Below, piece by piece: positions 1 to 8,446 of a DNA stretch of 64,000 bases. Both the position numbers and the translations under genes were made by a program. The stretch's first letter is position 1. The number at the start of each line of letters is the position of its first letter. Where the stretch lies: positions 3,906,001 through 3,970,000 of the forward strand of contig NZ_AP022570.1 in the NCBI RefSeq assembly GCF_010728325.1. The letters run 5' to 3'. This DNA comes from Mycolicibacterium poriferae (GTDB lineage Bacteria; Actinomycetota; Actinomycetes; Mycobacteriales; Mycobacteriaceae). The notes under the pieces were generated by a model that was not told where the DNA came from, did not search any database, and saw nothing but the letters and a program-made list of their open reading frames with translations.

Positions 1-706
1 TCGGCAATAACTCGCTCACCCTGTCGTGAAGGACTCCATACCTGCTGTCCCACTTCGGCAAGATCCACGGAGCCGTGCGCTGATATAGCGTGACATGCTC
101 CGCCTCCTGGGCAATGTGTGGCACGAATTGGATGGCACTAGCTCCTGTGCCGATGACGGCTACTTGCTTGCCGCGAAGCGAAACCGATCGGTCCCAACGC
201 GCCGAATGAAAGCGCGGCCCCTGGAAGGTGTCTGCGTCGGCAATAACGGGTACGTGGGGCAAGGAGAGCTGACCCACGGCCGAGACGACGACATCGCAGG
301 TTATTGTCTCGTTCGAGTTCGTAACCAGGGTCCAACGCCCTAGCTGGTCATCGAAGGTCATTGCGACAACTTCGGTCTGGGTACGCAGATGCGCGGCCAA
401 GTCGCCACTCTCCACGAGTTGTTGGAGGTACTTGAGTATCTCGGGTTGCTCGGCATATCGCCGTGACCAACGAGGATTGGGCTTGTACGAGAGTGAGTAC
501 AACGCTGACGGCACGTCGCAGGCCGCTCCCGGATAGGTGTTGTCACGCCAAACACCCCCGATGTCTGCAGCCTTTTCCAGGATCGTGAAGTTCGTGAACC
601 CGTCCTTCTTCAGACGGTGGGCCATCGCAACCCCGGCGAAGCCGGCCCCGATGATCACGATCAACGGATCGTATGCGCGACAGGCCGTCGCGAAGTTGCT
701 GCTCAT
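1..706 (-). CDS. Flavin-containing monooxygenase / Baeyer-Villiger monooxygenase, N-terminal part (runs off left edge)
   Basis: About 235 N-terminal residues are present; the C-terminus lies outside the window. The ATG at 706 gives a short leader, then the FAD Rossmann motif GAGFAG, a GGVWRDNTYPGAACDVPS segment typical of class B flavoprotein monooxygenases, the BVMO-type fingerprint FQGPRFHSARWD, and a second dinucleotide-binding motif GTGASA for NADPH. The family inserts oxygen next to a ketone carbonyl or oxidises heteroatoms using FAD and NADPH. It is the most distal visible gene of a minus-strand operon and starts 18 bp after the esterase stop, so it probably acts on the same substrate class. 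The exact substrate cannot be read from sequence. Confidence 0.85.
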   Translation of the reverse strand, partial: MSSNFATACRAYDPLIVIIGAGFAGVAMAHRLKKDGFTNFTILEKAADIGGVWRDNTYPGAACDVPSALYSLSYKPNPRWSRRYAEQPEILKYLQQLVESGDLAAHLRTQTEVVAMTFDDQLGRWTLVTNSNETITCDVVVSAVGQLSLPHVPVIADADTFQGPRFHSARWDRSVSLRGKQVAVIGTGASAIQFVPHIAQEAEHVTLYQRTAPWILPKWDSRYGVLHDRVSELLP

Positions 707-724
707 GAGGCAGAGACGACTGAC

Positions 725-1732
725 TTAAAGCTGCGGGACTGGAGGAGCATCGCCTGTTCGACCACTTTCACCTAGGCCCGAGGCTTCGAGGAAGCGACCC
801 GCTCGATGTATCGCGTCGCGGGCTTCGGGGAGAATTCGGAACATGGCTTGGAATACATGGATCTGTCCCCGGTAGACCTGGATCTCGACGTGGGATCCAG
901 CCGATTGAAGTCGCTCGGCGAGACGCCTCGAGTCATCGATCAACATTTCCCTACCGCCCACCTGAATGAGGGTCGGCGGCATTGAGGTCAGGTCCGCGTC
1001 AAGCACGCTGAGGCGCGGATCGTCGCGATCTGCACCCCCTACATAGAGGTCAAGAGCGCGCGCCGCTGATTGAGCGGAGGCAAAAGGATCCCGGCGGCGA
1101 AGTTCACGCGCCCTGGCGAGTTCGCACCTGAGATCCAGGACGGGAGACATCAGCAGCATCGCATCAGGGAGCGGCAATCCAGCCGCACGTGCGCCCAAGG
1201 CCGTGGCCATCGTAAGCTGACCGCCCGCCGAATCTCCGGCAACCGCGACAGTGCGCTGGCTAGAACCCGGGGAACCGCCGCTGGTAAGCCAGCGATACGC
1301 GTTCAGTGCATCGTCCGCGGCTGCGGGATAGGGATGTCGTGGTGCAAGTCGATACTTGACGGCGAAGATTGGGCGTCCGCTTGCAGAGGCGAGTTCGCCA
1401 AGAAGACCGCGGTGCGTATCCGGCGAACACATAGAGTATGCACCGCCGTGTATGTACAGCAATGGGTTCGCTTGCGGATGAGTAACAGGTGTGGTGATCC
1501 AGTCCCCACGAACCGGGCCTCCGGCGAATACAGTGTCAACCTTGCGCACTGTGACGCCGCGCCGAGGCCGTGAGGCTACGAGCGCTGTTCGAAGCACGCG
1601 ATCCATCACAGCAAGTCCGTAGGCGTTTGATGGCATCAGCTGTGCCAGTGGCCGCAGCGTGGTTCGCGAGGACACCGCGACGAGATGACTGGCAAGACTG
1701 GGCTGCCAGTCGGGGGCATCCATTCTGGTCAC
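725..1732 (-). CDS. Alpha/beta-hydrolase, hormone-sensitive-lipase-type esterase (LipR/LipF-like)
   Basis: 335 residues. The oxyanion-hole motif HGG is near residues 95-97 and the nucleophile elbow GDSAGG has Ser near 168. A downstream Asp (MLIDDS region) and His (GQIHVF region) complete a plausible triad. I chose the GTG at 1732: its GTGA overlaps the TGA of the preceding monooxygenase and an AGGAGG lies about 10 nt upstream. An in-frame ATG at 1723 is the alternative. A longer frame upstream exists but lies inside the FMO gene. Placed between BVMO-type genes, it probably hydrolyses the ester or lactone they make. The FMO plus HSL esterase pairing recalls mymA-lipR of M. tuberculosis (family knowledge). 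Confidence 0.88.
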   Translation of the reverse strand: MTRMDAPDWQPSLASHLVAVSSRTTLRPLAQLMPSNAYGLAVMDRVLRTALVASRPRRGVTVRKVDTVFAGGPVRGDWITTPVTHPQANPLLYIHGGAYSMCSPDTHRGLLGELASASGRPIFAVKYRLAPRHPYPAAADDALNAYRWLTSGGSPGSSQRTVAVAGDSAGGQLTMATALGARAAGLPLPDAMLLMSPVLDLRCELARARELRRRDPFASAQSAARALDLYVGGADRDDPRLSVLDADLTSMPPTLIQVGGREMLIDDSRRLAERLQSAGSHVEIQVYRGQIHVFQAMFRILPEARDAIHRAGRFLEASGLGESGRTGDAPPVPQL

Positions 1733-3246
1733 CGGGGACACACCTCCTCGGGCCGATTCTCGAATCGGTAATCCGAGAGACGGAAGGTGCGGCTCCGCCA
1801 ATAGGTCTCCAGAGTCGTTGATGGGCGGAGTGGAACGTCGCCGTGTTTGTCGAAGTAGTAGCTGTTTGCATTGGAACAGCTCGGCTGCCAGAAAACCTGT
1901 CGGTGACGCCGCCCTAGCACTTCGGCGAAATAACGGTCGTTCGCCTCCTTCTTGACCTCCACGCAGTTGGCACCCAGCGCCCGCGCGCGACGAAGACACC
2001 GGACGATGTGCCGACTCTGCGCCTCGATGAGCGTGAAGTACGAGGAACCGTTGTAGCCGTAAGGGCCGAAGATATTGAAATGATTCGGAAACCCCGGGAC
2101 GCTCACCCCTTCGAAGGCCTGCAGTCGATGCTCGTCCCACCATGTGGCCTGCTCCAGTCCGCCGCGTCCCTTCAACACGTACGTTGGCATGTTGCCCGAC
2201 TCCATCACTTTGAAGCCGGTGGCCAGGATCAAGACGTCAATGGGATGAGCTTTGCCGTCTTGAGTATGAACGGATGCGTCGTCGACATGGGTTATGCCGC
2301 TCGTCTCGAGCGAAACGTTGGACCGGTTGTACGTTGCAAGATAGGAATTGTGGAAGCTGGGTCGTTTACAGCCCAACGAGTAGCTTGGAATGAGTTGTTC
2401 TCTCGTCGTCGGGTCATGGACCTCGCGCCGCATGTACCGCTTTGCGGCGCTCTCCATGACATCGGCGAACGGTATCACCGTATGAAAGTGAGCGGCGATT
2501 GGGAAAGTGATTTCCACGAACGCCTGGCTCGCGGTCCGGGTCGCCAATTGCGCCCCCGGCAGGAAACGTAGAAGCCTTCCACCCCACGTCGGTATCGGGA
2601 AGTCTGGCTTCGGCAGGCAATAAATTGGAGTTCGCTGAAATACCGTCAGACTCTCCGCTTTCTTTGCGACTTCGGGTATCAGTTGCACCGCCGATGCACC
2701 GGTACCGATTACTGCGACCCTCTTCCCGCTGAGATCTTTGGTATCGTCCCATCTAGCCGTGTGGAGCGTAACGCCGGCGAAATCTCGCACCCCCTTGATT
2801 TCAGGCCACTTTGGCCGACTGAGAACGCCGGAGCAATTTATCACGAAGCGTGCCGTGAACTCCTCACCATTAGCGCTGGTCAAACGCCATCGTGTTGCGT
2901 TCTCGTCGAAACAAGCCTCGGTAATGGTTGTGTTTAAACGAATTTGATCCCGGAGCCCATACTTTTCAACACATCGTTCGGCATAGGCTTTGAGCTCATT
3001 GCCGTGGGCGTACGTGCGCGACCAAGACGGCCGCATTTCGTATGAGAATTGATAACTATACGATGGTATATCGACAGCGATACCCGGGTAGGTGTTCCAG
3101 TGCCACGTCCCACCTACGCCATCGGCGTCATCAACCATCAAGAAGTCAGTAAATCCCGCCTTCATTAAGCTAATGCCAGACCCGATGCCGGAAAATCCAG
3201 CTCCTATGATGATTATCTCGTAATTACGGTTGGACTTGCGATCCAT
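1729..3246 (-). CDS. Flavin-containing monooxygenase (Baeyer-Villiger type)
   Basis: 505 residues from the ATG at 3246; a GTG at 3258 in the same frame is possible. The FAD motif GAGFSG is near the N-terminus, followed by GGTWHWNTYPGIAVDIPSYS, the BVMO-like fingerprint FAGVTLHTARWD and the NADPH motif GTGASA. Length is normal for the family. The final bases overlap the esterase start by 4 bp, so the two are probably translationally coupled. About 50 bp separate it from the upstream monooxygenase. It differs clearly from its neighbour at 3296-4783, so the three monooxygenases are not recent tandem copies. Likely role: oxygenation of a ketone to an ester before hydrolysis. Confidence 0.88.
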   Translation of the reverse strand: MDRKSNRNYEIIIIGAGFSGIGSGISLMKAGFTDFLMVDDADGVGGTWHWNTYPGIAVDIPSYSYQFSYEMRPSWSRTYAHGNELKAYAERCVEKYGLRDQIRLNTTITEACFDENATRWRLTSANGEEFTARFVINCSGVLSRPKWPEIKGVRDFAGVTLHTARWDDTKDLSGKRVAVIGTGASAVQLIPEVAKKAESLTVFQRTPIYCLPKPDFPIPTWGGRLLRFLPGAQLATRTASQAFVEITFPIAAHFHTVIPFADVMESAAKRYMRREVHDPTTREQLIPSYSLGCKRPSFHNSYLATYNRSNVSLETSGITHVDDASVHTQDGKAHPIDVLILATGFKVMESGNMPTYVLKGRGGLEQATWWDEHRLQAFEGVSVPGFPNHFNIFGPYGYNGSSYFTLIEAQSRHIVRCLRRARALGANCVEVKKEANDRYFAEVLGRRHRQVFWQPSCSNANSYYFDKHGDVPLRPSTTLETYWRSRTFRLSDYRFENRPEEVCPR

Positions 3247-3295
3247 TGCTGTTTTCACCGTTCTGACGGTCAGCCATGCAAATTTGTATTCAGAG

Positions 3296-4783
3296 TTATT
3301 GCGTCAGCTCGAGGTTTGTATCGTCGCGCCGGGTTATCACGTAATCATGAGTATCCAAATGGGATAGTTCTCTCATAAACTGGGTCGCGAAACCTGGGTA
3401 CATCGTGCCGTTGTAGCCGTCCTCGGTCAAATACCAACTGCTGCACCCCGAATTCCAAGTCGTTCGTTGAAGGCGGCGCTGAATTTCGGAGTGATAGCGG
3501 TCCTGGCAATCCTGCCTCACATCCAAAGTGCCGATGTCAGCTTGCTGAAGGAGCTTGATCGCCTTGACTATATAGTCAATTGCGGCCTCCATATATACGA
3601 GCGCCGAGTTGTGGCCCGGCCCGGAATTCGGTCCGAAAGTGAAGAACAAATTCGGATACCCGGCCACGCTCACGCTCTTGAAGGCGAATGTCCCCTGAGA
3701 CCATTCATCGCCGAGCTTCCGACCACCGAGGCCGCTGATCGGGAACGGGGTGCCACGTTTGGCTACATCGAAGCCAGTGGCAAACACAATACAGTCCACC
3801 TCGTGCTCCACACCGTCAGCGGTCCGAATACCGTTCGGTGACAACGTGGCGATCGGCCAGCTGATCAGTTTGCAGTTATCCGCCTGCAGCGCCGGGTAAT
3901 AATCACTGGTCATGAGCATACGCTTGCAGCCGGGTCTGAAATGGGGCGTCAACTGACGTCTCAACCAGGCGTCTTTCACCTGCCGACGCAGATGAGCCTT
4001 CGCCGCCAGCTGTATCGCCGATGTCGCGGCGGTGTTCCAGACCATACCCACTGCCATCACTTCGTGGGTCCAGAACCAGGCGTCGCGGAGCGCTTGTTCG
4101 CTCATCGGCAGTCGTTTGAAGGTCGAACGCGCCCAAGCCGGATGCTTAAAGTTCACCCTGGGCAACACCCAGCCGGGTGTTCTCTGGAAGACTTTGACCG
4201 ACGCAGCCGACTTCACGAGCTCAGGAATGATCTGAACCGCGCTCGCGCCTGTCCCGATGACCGCAACCCTCTTACCGCCGAGATCGTAGCCATGGTCCCA
4301 CCGAGCGCTGTGGATCTTCTTTCCACCGTACGAGTCGATACCCCGAATATCCGGAAAGCTGGCGTTGGCAAGTGGTCCACTGGCCATTACAACTGACCGG
4401 GCTTGATACCGCTTTCCATCTGCCGTGTCGGCCACCCAGATGCCGGCACCCTCATCGAATTCCAGGCAAGTCACGTCCGTATCGAACTGAATGAACCTGG
4501 CAAGGTCGTACTTGGTGACCATATCGTCGATGTACCCGAGGATCTCAGCGCTCCCCGAGTAGGTACGAGTCCAGCCCGGATTCGGCTCGAACGAGTAGGA
4601 GTACAGAAGCGAGGGAATATCGCAGGCCGCGCCGGGATAAGTATTATCTCGCCAGGTGCCTCCGACGCGATCTGACCGTTCCAGGATGACGAAGTCATCC
4701 GTGCCCTCCTGAAGCAGTCTGATCGCCGCACCGATACCTGCAAACCCGGCGCCGACGATCAACGTCGTCATGGCGCCTGTCAT
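3296..4783 (-). CDS. Flavin-containing monooxygenase (Baeyer-Villiger / MymA-EthA type)
   Basis: 495 residues. It has the FAD motif GAGFAG within the first 20 residues, then GGTWRDNTYPGAACDIPS, a YGGKKIHSARWD fingerprint and the NADPH motif GTGASA, with ATGFD in the C-terminal FAD region, as in MymA/EthA-like enzymes. The start ATG at 4783 overlaps the stop of the upstream di-iron protein gene (ATGA); ATG 4771 is an alternative. It is the first of three monooxygenase genes in the operon. Enzymes of this family use FAD and NADPH in the cytosol on ketones, aldehydes or thio-compounds; the substrate here is unknown. Confidence 0.88.
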   Translation of the reverse strand: MTGAMTTLIVGAGFAGIGAAIRLLQEGTDDFVILERSDRVGGTWRDNTYPGAACDIPSLLYSYSFEPNPGWTRTYSGSAEILGYIDDMVTKYDLARFIQFDTDVTCLEFDEGAGIWVADTADGKRYQARSVVMASGPLANASFPDIRGIDSYGGKKIHSARWDHGYDLGGKRVAVIGTGASAVQIIPELVKSAASVKVFQRTPGWVLPRVNFKHPAWARSTFKRLPMSEQALRDAWFWTHEVMAVGMVWNTAATSAIQLAAKAHLRRQVKDAWLRRQLTPHFRPGCKRMLMTSDYYPALQADNCKLISWPIATLSPNGIRTADGVEHEVDCIVFATGFDVAKRGTPFPISGLGGRKLGDEWSQGTFAFKSVSVAGYPNLFFTFGPNSGPGHNSALVYMEAAIDYIVKAIKLLQQADIGTLDVRQDCQDRYHSEIQRRLQRTTWNSGCSSWYLTEDGYNGTMYPGFATQFMRELSHLDTHDYVITRRDDTNLELTQ

Positions 4784-5703
4784 TTGGCCACCGGTTCGTA
4801 GGTCAGTTCGTCCGTCCAGGATGGCGGCCGACCGAAAATCTGAACAGGGAAAACATCGATCGCATTGCCAAGGCGCTGAGACACGAAGTGCAGAGGCTGG
4901 GACCGCTTGATGGAAGACGACATGTGCGCCTTCAAGATGTGATAGCCGGGCACCCTACGCGTATGTTCACTGCGATCGCCGACATTGGCATACCGCGTCA
5001 CTGCATTGTATAACTTCTCCTCGGACAGACCCATAGCGTTGAGATTCATCAACATGCGTGTCAGGAGCGGGATATACAGCAACGCGCCGGTGAGAATGCG
5101 CGGGTCGACCAGAGCACCCGCAGTTTGAATGGCGTGGATTCGCATCGGGCTAGCACCCAGGTCATTCAACACCTGGAAGCCAACCGCCAGATGCCTTGAT
5201 TCGTCGCTGTTGACCTTGTTGAACACCTCCCCGCACACAGGATCGTCAACCTCATCGAGGAGAAACTTCAGCAGCGCTCCATCGAGCGCAGTCTCCAGTG
5301 CCGGAATCGCGGCCCCGATGACGGTAAGAGGCAGGGCTTCGGCATAACGGTCCAGCCATTCGATCACCAGCCGAATATTCTTGTTCGGGACCGGTTTCTC
5401 GCCTTCATCGAGCATGCCCCACCGGCGCATCAGGGCAAGTTCGGCATTCGCGTGGCGCTGCTCCTCGGCGTGAAAGTAACGGTAAATGTCTCCGAGCGCT
5501 TCGAATGGCGCCTTCGGAGCCATCGCGGCGAAGGCACGTGCTCCAACATGCTCAATCCACACCACGTCGGACATGAATTGCTTGAGTTTGGGGCGCTGTT
5601 CATCGGTGATCAGTTCCGCGCCAGGGGCGTCCCAATCGATATCGGCTAGAGCCCATTGCTTGTTTTTGATTGTCTCGAGCATGTCGCTGTATGCGAAAGC
5701 CAT
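4780..5703 (-). CDS. Di-iron ferritin-like protein (putative oxidase/oxygenase component)
   Basis: 307 residues from the ATG at 5703, which has a good GGAGAAGG about 5 nt upstream. A longer upstream reading frame has no supporting ribosome site. A ferritin-like four-helix ligand set is visible: E51, E81-x-x-H84, E137 and E168-x-x-H171, the carboxylate/histidine pattern of non-haem di-iron oxidases. The family includes N-oxygenases, desaturase-like proteins and aldehyde oxidases. The gene lies 13 bp after the SDR stop and overlaps the monooxygenase start, so it belongs to the same operon. It may supply a second oxygenation step; the exact reaction is not recognisable. Confidence 0.75.
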   Translation of the reverse strand: MAFAYSDMLETIKNKQWALADIDWDAPGAELITDEQRPKLKQFMSDVVWIEHVGARAFAAMAPKAPFEALGDIYRYFHAEEQRHANAELALMRRWGMLDEGEKPVPNKNIRLVIEWLDRYAEALPLTVIGAAIPALETALDGALLKFLLDEVDDPVCGEVFNKVNSDESRHLAVGFQVLNDLGASPMRIHAIQTAGALVDPRILTGALLYIPLLTRMLMNLNAMGLSEEKLYNAVTRYANVGDRSEHTRRVPGYHILKAHMSSSIKRSQPLHFVSQRLGNAIDVFPVQIFGRPPSWTDELTYEPVAK

Positions 5704-5716
5704 TTTTCCTTCTCCT

Positions 5717-6571
5717 CTACTCGGCTGAATCGTTCCATGAGGCCATGCGCTCCACGAGGCCCAGCGTGCGTGTAAAAGGACCGGGTAGGGCTCTCTTGAG
5801 TTGCCACAAGACTTTGGCATCGAGTTGGGGCACTACATAAATTTGTCCGCGATCATGCGCGTTCAACGTCGTTCGAGCAACGTGCTGTGGCGAAATGCCA
5901 GTCCATTTCATCAGGTTGGCCGCGAGCCTCGCAGCCGCCTCGTCGATTTGAGGATTTTTGACGATGTTCGTCTTCACGAAGGTGGGGCAAAGCACTGTGA
6001 CCTTGACGTCAGTACCGCTCAGTTCGGCCGCCAATGTCTCCGACAGAGCGAGGACTCCGGCCTTGCTCACGTTGTAAGCCGCCATTCGAGGGGCCGAGCC
6101 AAAGCTCGCTGCAGACGCCACATTGATGACTCCGCCACGCCCACTGCTGCGGAGCCGCGGCACAAAAGTCTCGCAGCCGTAGATAACGCCCCAGAGGTTG
6201 ACAGAAATCGCCGCGTTCCAGTCCTCGATTGACGTCGCGCCGATTCGGTTACCACCTGCACCGATTCCGGCGTTATTGATGACGAGGCTCGCAGCCTTCC
6301 CGAACCAGTCTTCGCTCACATCAGCGAGTTTGCGGATCTGCTCAAGATCGGTGACGTCGCATGCGATGTCGAAGCCTTCGCCGCCAGCCTGCCTCACCAA
6401 CTCTGCCGACTCTTTTGCGGTGACGGGATCTCTGTCGGCGCACACCACGCGTCCGCCTCGGCGTGCAAGCTCCACGGCGAATGCGCGGCCGATACCGCTT
6501 CCTGCGCCCGTGACGACTGCATCGGCTCGGTGCGTTCTGCCGGGTGCGCCGCCGAATGGCAGCAATCTCAT
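5717..6571 (-). CDS. Short-chain dehydrogenase/reductase
   Basis: 284 residues. The cofactor motif TGAGSGIG is at residues 21-28, NNAG lies in the central sheet, and the catalytic Ser with YNVSK (Tyr-x3-Lys) is clear. The start ATG at 6571 is preceded by GGAAGG about 8 nt upstream. It is the first gene of the minus-strand operon and is divergent from a TetR gene. Classical SDRs interconvert alcohols and ketones with NAD(P)H; upstream of BVMO genes, an alcohol-to-ketone step is the natural reading. The gene order SDR, FMO, esterase resembles the content of the mycobacterial mymA operon (Rv3083-Rv3089), though in different order. Confidence 0.9.
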   Translation of the reverse strand: MRLLPFGGAPGRTHRADAVVTGAGSGIGRAFAVELARRGGRVVCADRDPVTAKESAELVRQAGGEGFDIACDVTDLEQIRKLADVSEDWFGKAASLVINNAGIGAGGNRIGATSIEDWNAAISVNLWGVIYGCETFVPRLRSSGRGGVINVASAASFGSAPRMAAYNVSKAGVLALSETLAAELSGTDVKVTVLCPTFVKTNIVKNPQIDEAAARLAANLMKWTGISPQHVARTTLNAHDRGQIYVVPQLDAKVLWQLKRALPGPFTRTLGLVERMASWNDSAE

Positions 6572-6664
6572 CTGTCTGCCTTCCGGGTCGCGACATTGAC
6601 GTGTGATGTGGGGGAACTCTCATCTGGGGGCATCAGCCACCATTGGTGTCGCATGCCACCAGTT

Positions 6665-6693
6665 TTGTCGTGCACCGAACGCTTTGTCAAGAT
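6665..6693 (+). promoter_or_regulatory. Candidate promoter for the divergent TetR gene (possible leaderless start)
   Basis: TTGTCG at 6665-6670 and CAAGAT at 6688-6693 are separated by 17 bp and lie about 7 bp before the GTG at 6700, so the mRNA could be leaderless, which is common in mycobacteria. The match to sigma-70-type consensus is only moderate. No convincing TetR palindrome was seen between 6572 and 6699. Confidence 0.3.
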
Positions 6694-6699
6694 GGAGAG

Positions 6700-7332
6700 G
6701 TGCGGTCGAGAAGTAAGCGCTGGGGTGGTCGGACCGGGGCCGAGCGTCGTGCCGAGCGACGGCAGCAATTGATCGAGGCCGCAACCGAGATTTGGAGTGA
6801 GAGCGGTTGGGCCGCGGTCACTATGCGCGGAGTATGCGCCCGCACAAGCCTGAACGATCGGTACTTCTACGAGGACTTCAAGACGCGCGACGAGCTGCTC
6901 GTTGCTGCGTGGGATGGCGTCCGCGATGATATGCTCGGCGAGGTCGCTGCGCTCTTCACCGAGCGTGCGAATCGGCCGCCGATCGAGACAATCACCGCAG
7001 CGATAGCCATCGTGGTCGATGGGATCGCACGCGATCCCGGCCGAGCGCACATCCTCCTCGCTCAGCATGTCGGTAGCTCACCGCTACAAGACCGCCGCGC
7101 GGTGGCGCTCCAGGAGGCAACGCAGTTGGTCGTTGAGGCAAGCCGGCCACACCTCCGACACGATGCCGATGAGATGGCCCTTCGCATGGACACCCTGATC
7201 GCTGTCGGGGGGTTCGTCGAAGTCATCACCGCCTGGCACTCGGGTTTGCTTGCGGTGACCGAGAAAGAAGTGGTCGCGCACACCGGCAGACTTGCTGAAA
7301 CCCTGGCTCAACGCTATTTAGTCAGCGACTGA
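6700..7332 (+). CDS. TetR-family transcriptional regulator
   Basis: About 210 residues from the GTG at 6700; in-frame upstream TTG/GTG codons at 6643-6646 are weaker. The N-terminal helix-turn-helix is clear (ERRQQLIEAATEIWSESGW ... VCARTSLNDRYFYEDFKTRDELL). The ligand-binding half is divergent, as usual. It is divergent from the SDR-monooxygenase operon with about 130 bp between the starts, so it is the likely local repressor of that operon. Confidence 0.85.
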   Translation: MRSRSKRWGGRTGAERRAERRQQLIEAATEIWSESGWAAVTMRGVCARTSLNDRYFYEDFKTRDELLVAAWDGVRDDMLGEVAALFTERANRPPIETITAAIAIVVDGIARDPGRAHILLAQHVGSSPLQDRRAVALQEATQLVVEASRPHLRHDADEMALRMDTLIAVGGFVEVITAWHSGLLAVTEKEVVAHTGRLAETLAQRYLVSD

Positions 7333-7507
7333 TCAGGCTCACAGCGCCAGCCATCTCCGTGGCGGTCGCTGCCGAACCGCGTTCGTGGTCTTTCCGCCGC
7401 CTTCACCGTCTACCGAGTGGCGCGCCAGTGAGGCTGCCGGCGCGCACGCTATTCGGAAGGAGCGACGCGGGAACGGTGCTCCTGCGTCGCCGCCTTCCGC
7501 ACCTTTG

Positions 7508-8377
7508 CTATCCCGACGAAGCGATTACTCGCTGTGAACCGTCTTGGTCGAACAGTTCTTTGCTCCAATGCTCCAGGACCGCAGCGCTGTCCCAATCATC
7601 AGGATGGAAACCCGGGCGATTGTAGGAACGGAAACGCCGCAGCGCATCGGCGGTGAACATCGGGGTGCGACTAAAGCGGTGCAGACTGCGCACCAAGGTG
7701 ACCGGGTTATATGAGGCTCTATCAGCGGCCATGGACAAGGCAGTCTGCAGAATGAGCTCGCCGAACAGAATTACTGAAGCGATCCGCATGCCCCGTACAC
7801 GGGTGCGCTCGGTTCCTCCAATCAGCTGATAGACATCGAAGGCAACCGCTTTGTGCTCCGACTCCTCGAAGGCATGCCACAGCAGAATCGGTCGAACCTC
7901 TGTCTGGCCGATGAGCTTCTGGGCGTCTTCGCTGGTAAGAATGATTTCTGCCAGCGTAGCGGTGTAGTGCTCCAACGCGGAGGTCATGGACAGCCGCATT
8001 TCCGGCGAAAAGCGCCGTTCCAATCGCTTGATCAGGCGTGCGACATGACGGTCGATTCGCGCGGTCGGATACCCCATGACCTGGAGTCGCTCGTTGAGGA
8101 GACGATGCTGGTGTCGATGTGTGGCCTCTTGTCCGATGAAACCCTTGACCGCTGTCTCCAATTGGGGATCGTCGATGGAACTCTGGAAGTTCCTGACCGA
8201 GCGGATGAAGAAATCCTCGCCTTCCGGGAACGTCGCAGAAAGCACCGCGATGAAATGGCTCATCACCAGGTCGCCATCGACGAAGTGTTGCCGCTTCGTG
8301 GAGGTCGGCATCGGAAACCGAACACGCCTGGGCTTTGGCAGCACCCGGGTCCGGGTCGGGGCTTGATCGTCCGACAT
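7508..8377 (-). CDS. PF10118-type predicted metal-dependent hydrolase
   Basis: 289 residues from an ATG preceded by GGAAGGACCTC. Helical, with conserved acidic/His motifs: GQEATHRHQHR in the first half and WHAFEESEHKAVAFDVY in the second, the hallmark of the PF10118 family, which has ferritin-like ExxH pairs. Proteins of this family are common beside fatty-acid and hydrocarbon oxidation genes in mycobacteria; their reaction is not established. It is divergent from the TetR gene at 8447, with a palindrome between them, and is probably repressed by that regulator. Confidence 0.8.
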   Translation of the reverse strand: MSDDQAPTRTRVLPKPRRVRFPMPTSTKRQHFVDGDLVMSHFIAVLSATFPEGEDFFIRSVRNFQSSIDDPQLETAVKGFIGQEATHRHQHRLLNERLQVMGYPTARIDRHVARLIKRLERRFSPEMRLSMTSALEHYTATLAEIILTSEDAQKLIGQTEVRPILLWHAFEESEHKAVAFDVYQLIGGTERTRVRGMRIASVILFGELILQTALSMAADRASYNPVTLVRSLHRFSRTPMFTADALRRFRSYNRPGFHPDDWDSAAVLEHWSKELFDQDGSQRVIASSG

Positions 8378-8401
8378 TTGAGGTCCTTCCTTGAAATTTG
8401 G

Positions 8402-8425
8402 ATCTGACTTTATACCTTGTCAGAT
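8402..8425. promoter_or_regulatory. Candidate TetR operator (inverted repeat ATCTGAC-N10-GTCAGAT)
   Basis: A perfect 7+7 bp inverted repeat with a 10-bp spacer lies in the 69-bp gap between the divergent PF10118-type gene and the TetR gene. Its central TTTATACC could serve as a -10 region. Position and symmetry are what an autoregulated TetR pair needs; binding is inferred. Confidence 0.55.
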
Positions 8426-8446
8426 AAGACTGCCAGACTGTAGGAC

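Noticed and set aside
1818..2143. N-terminal extension of the esterase reading frame to 2143
   Set aside because: It lies wholly inside the opposite-frame coding of the FMO gene, has no esterase-like content, and the GTG at 1732 has a good ribosome site and stop overlap.
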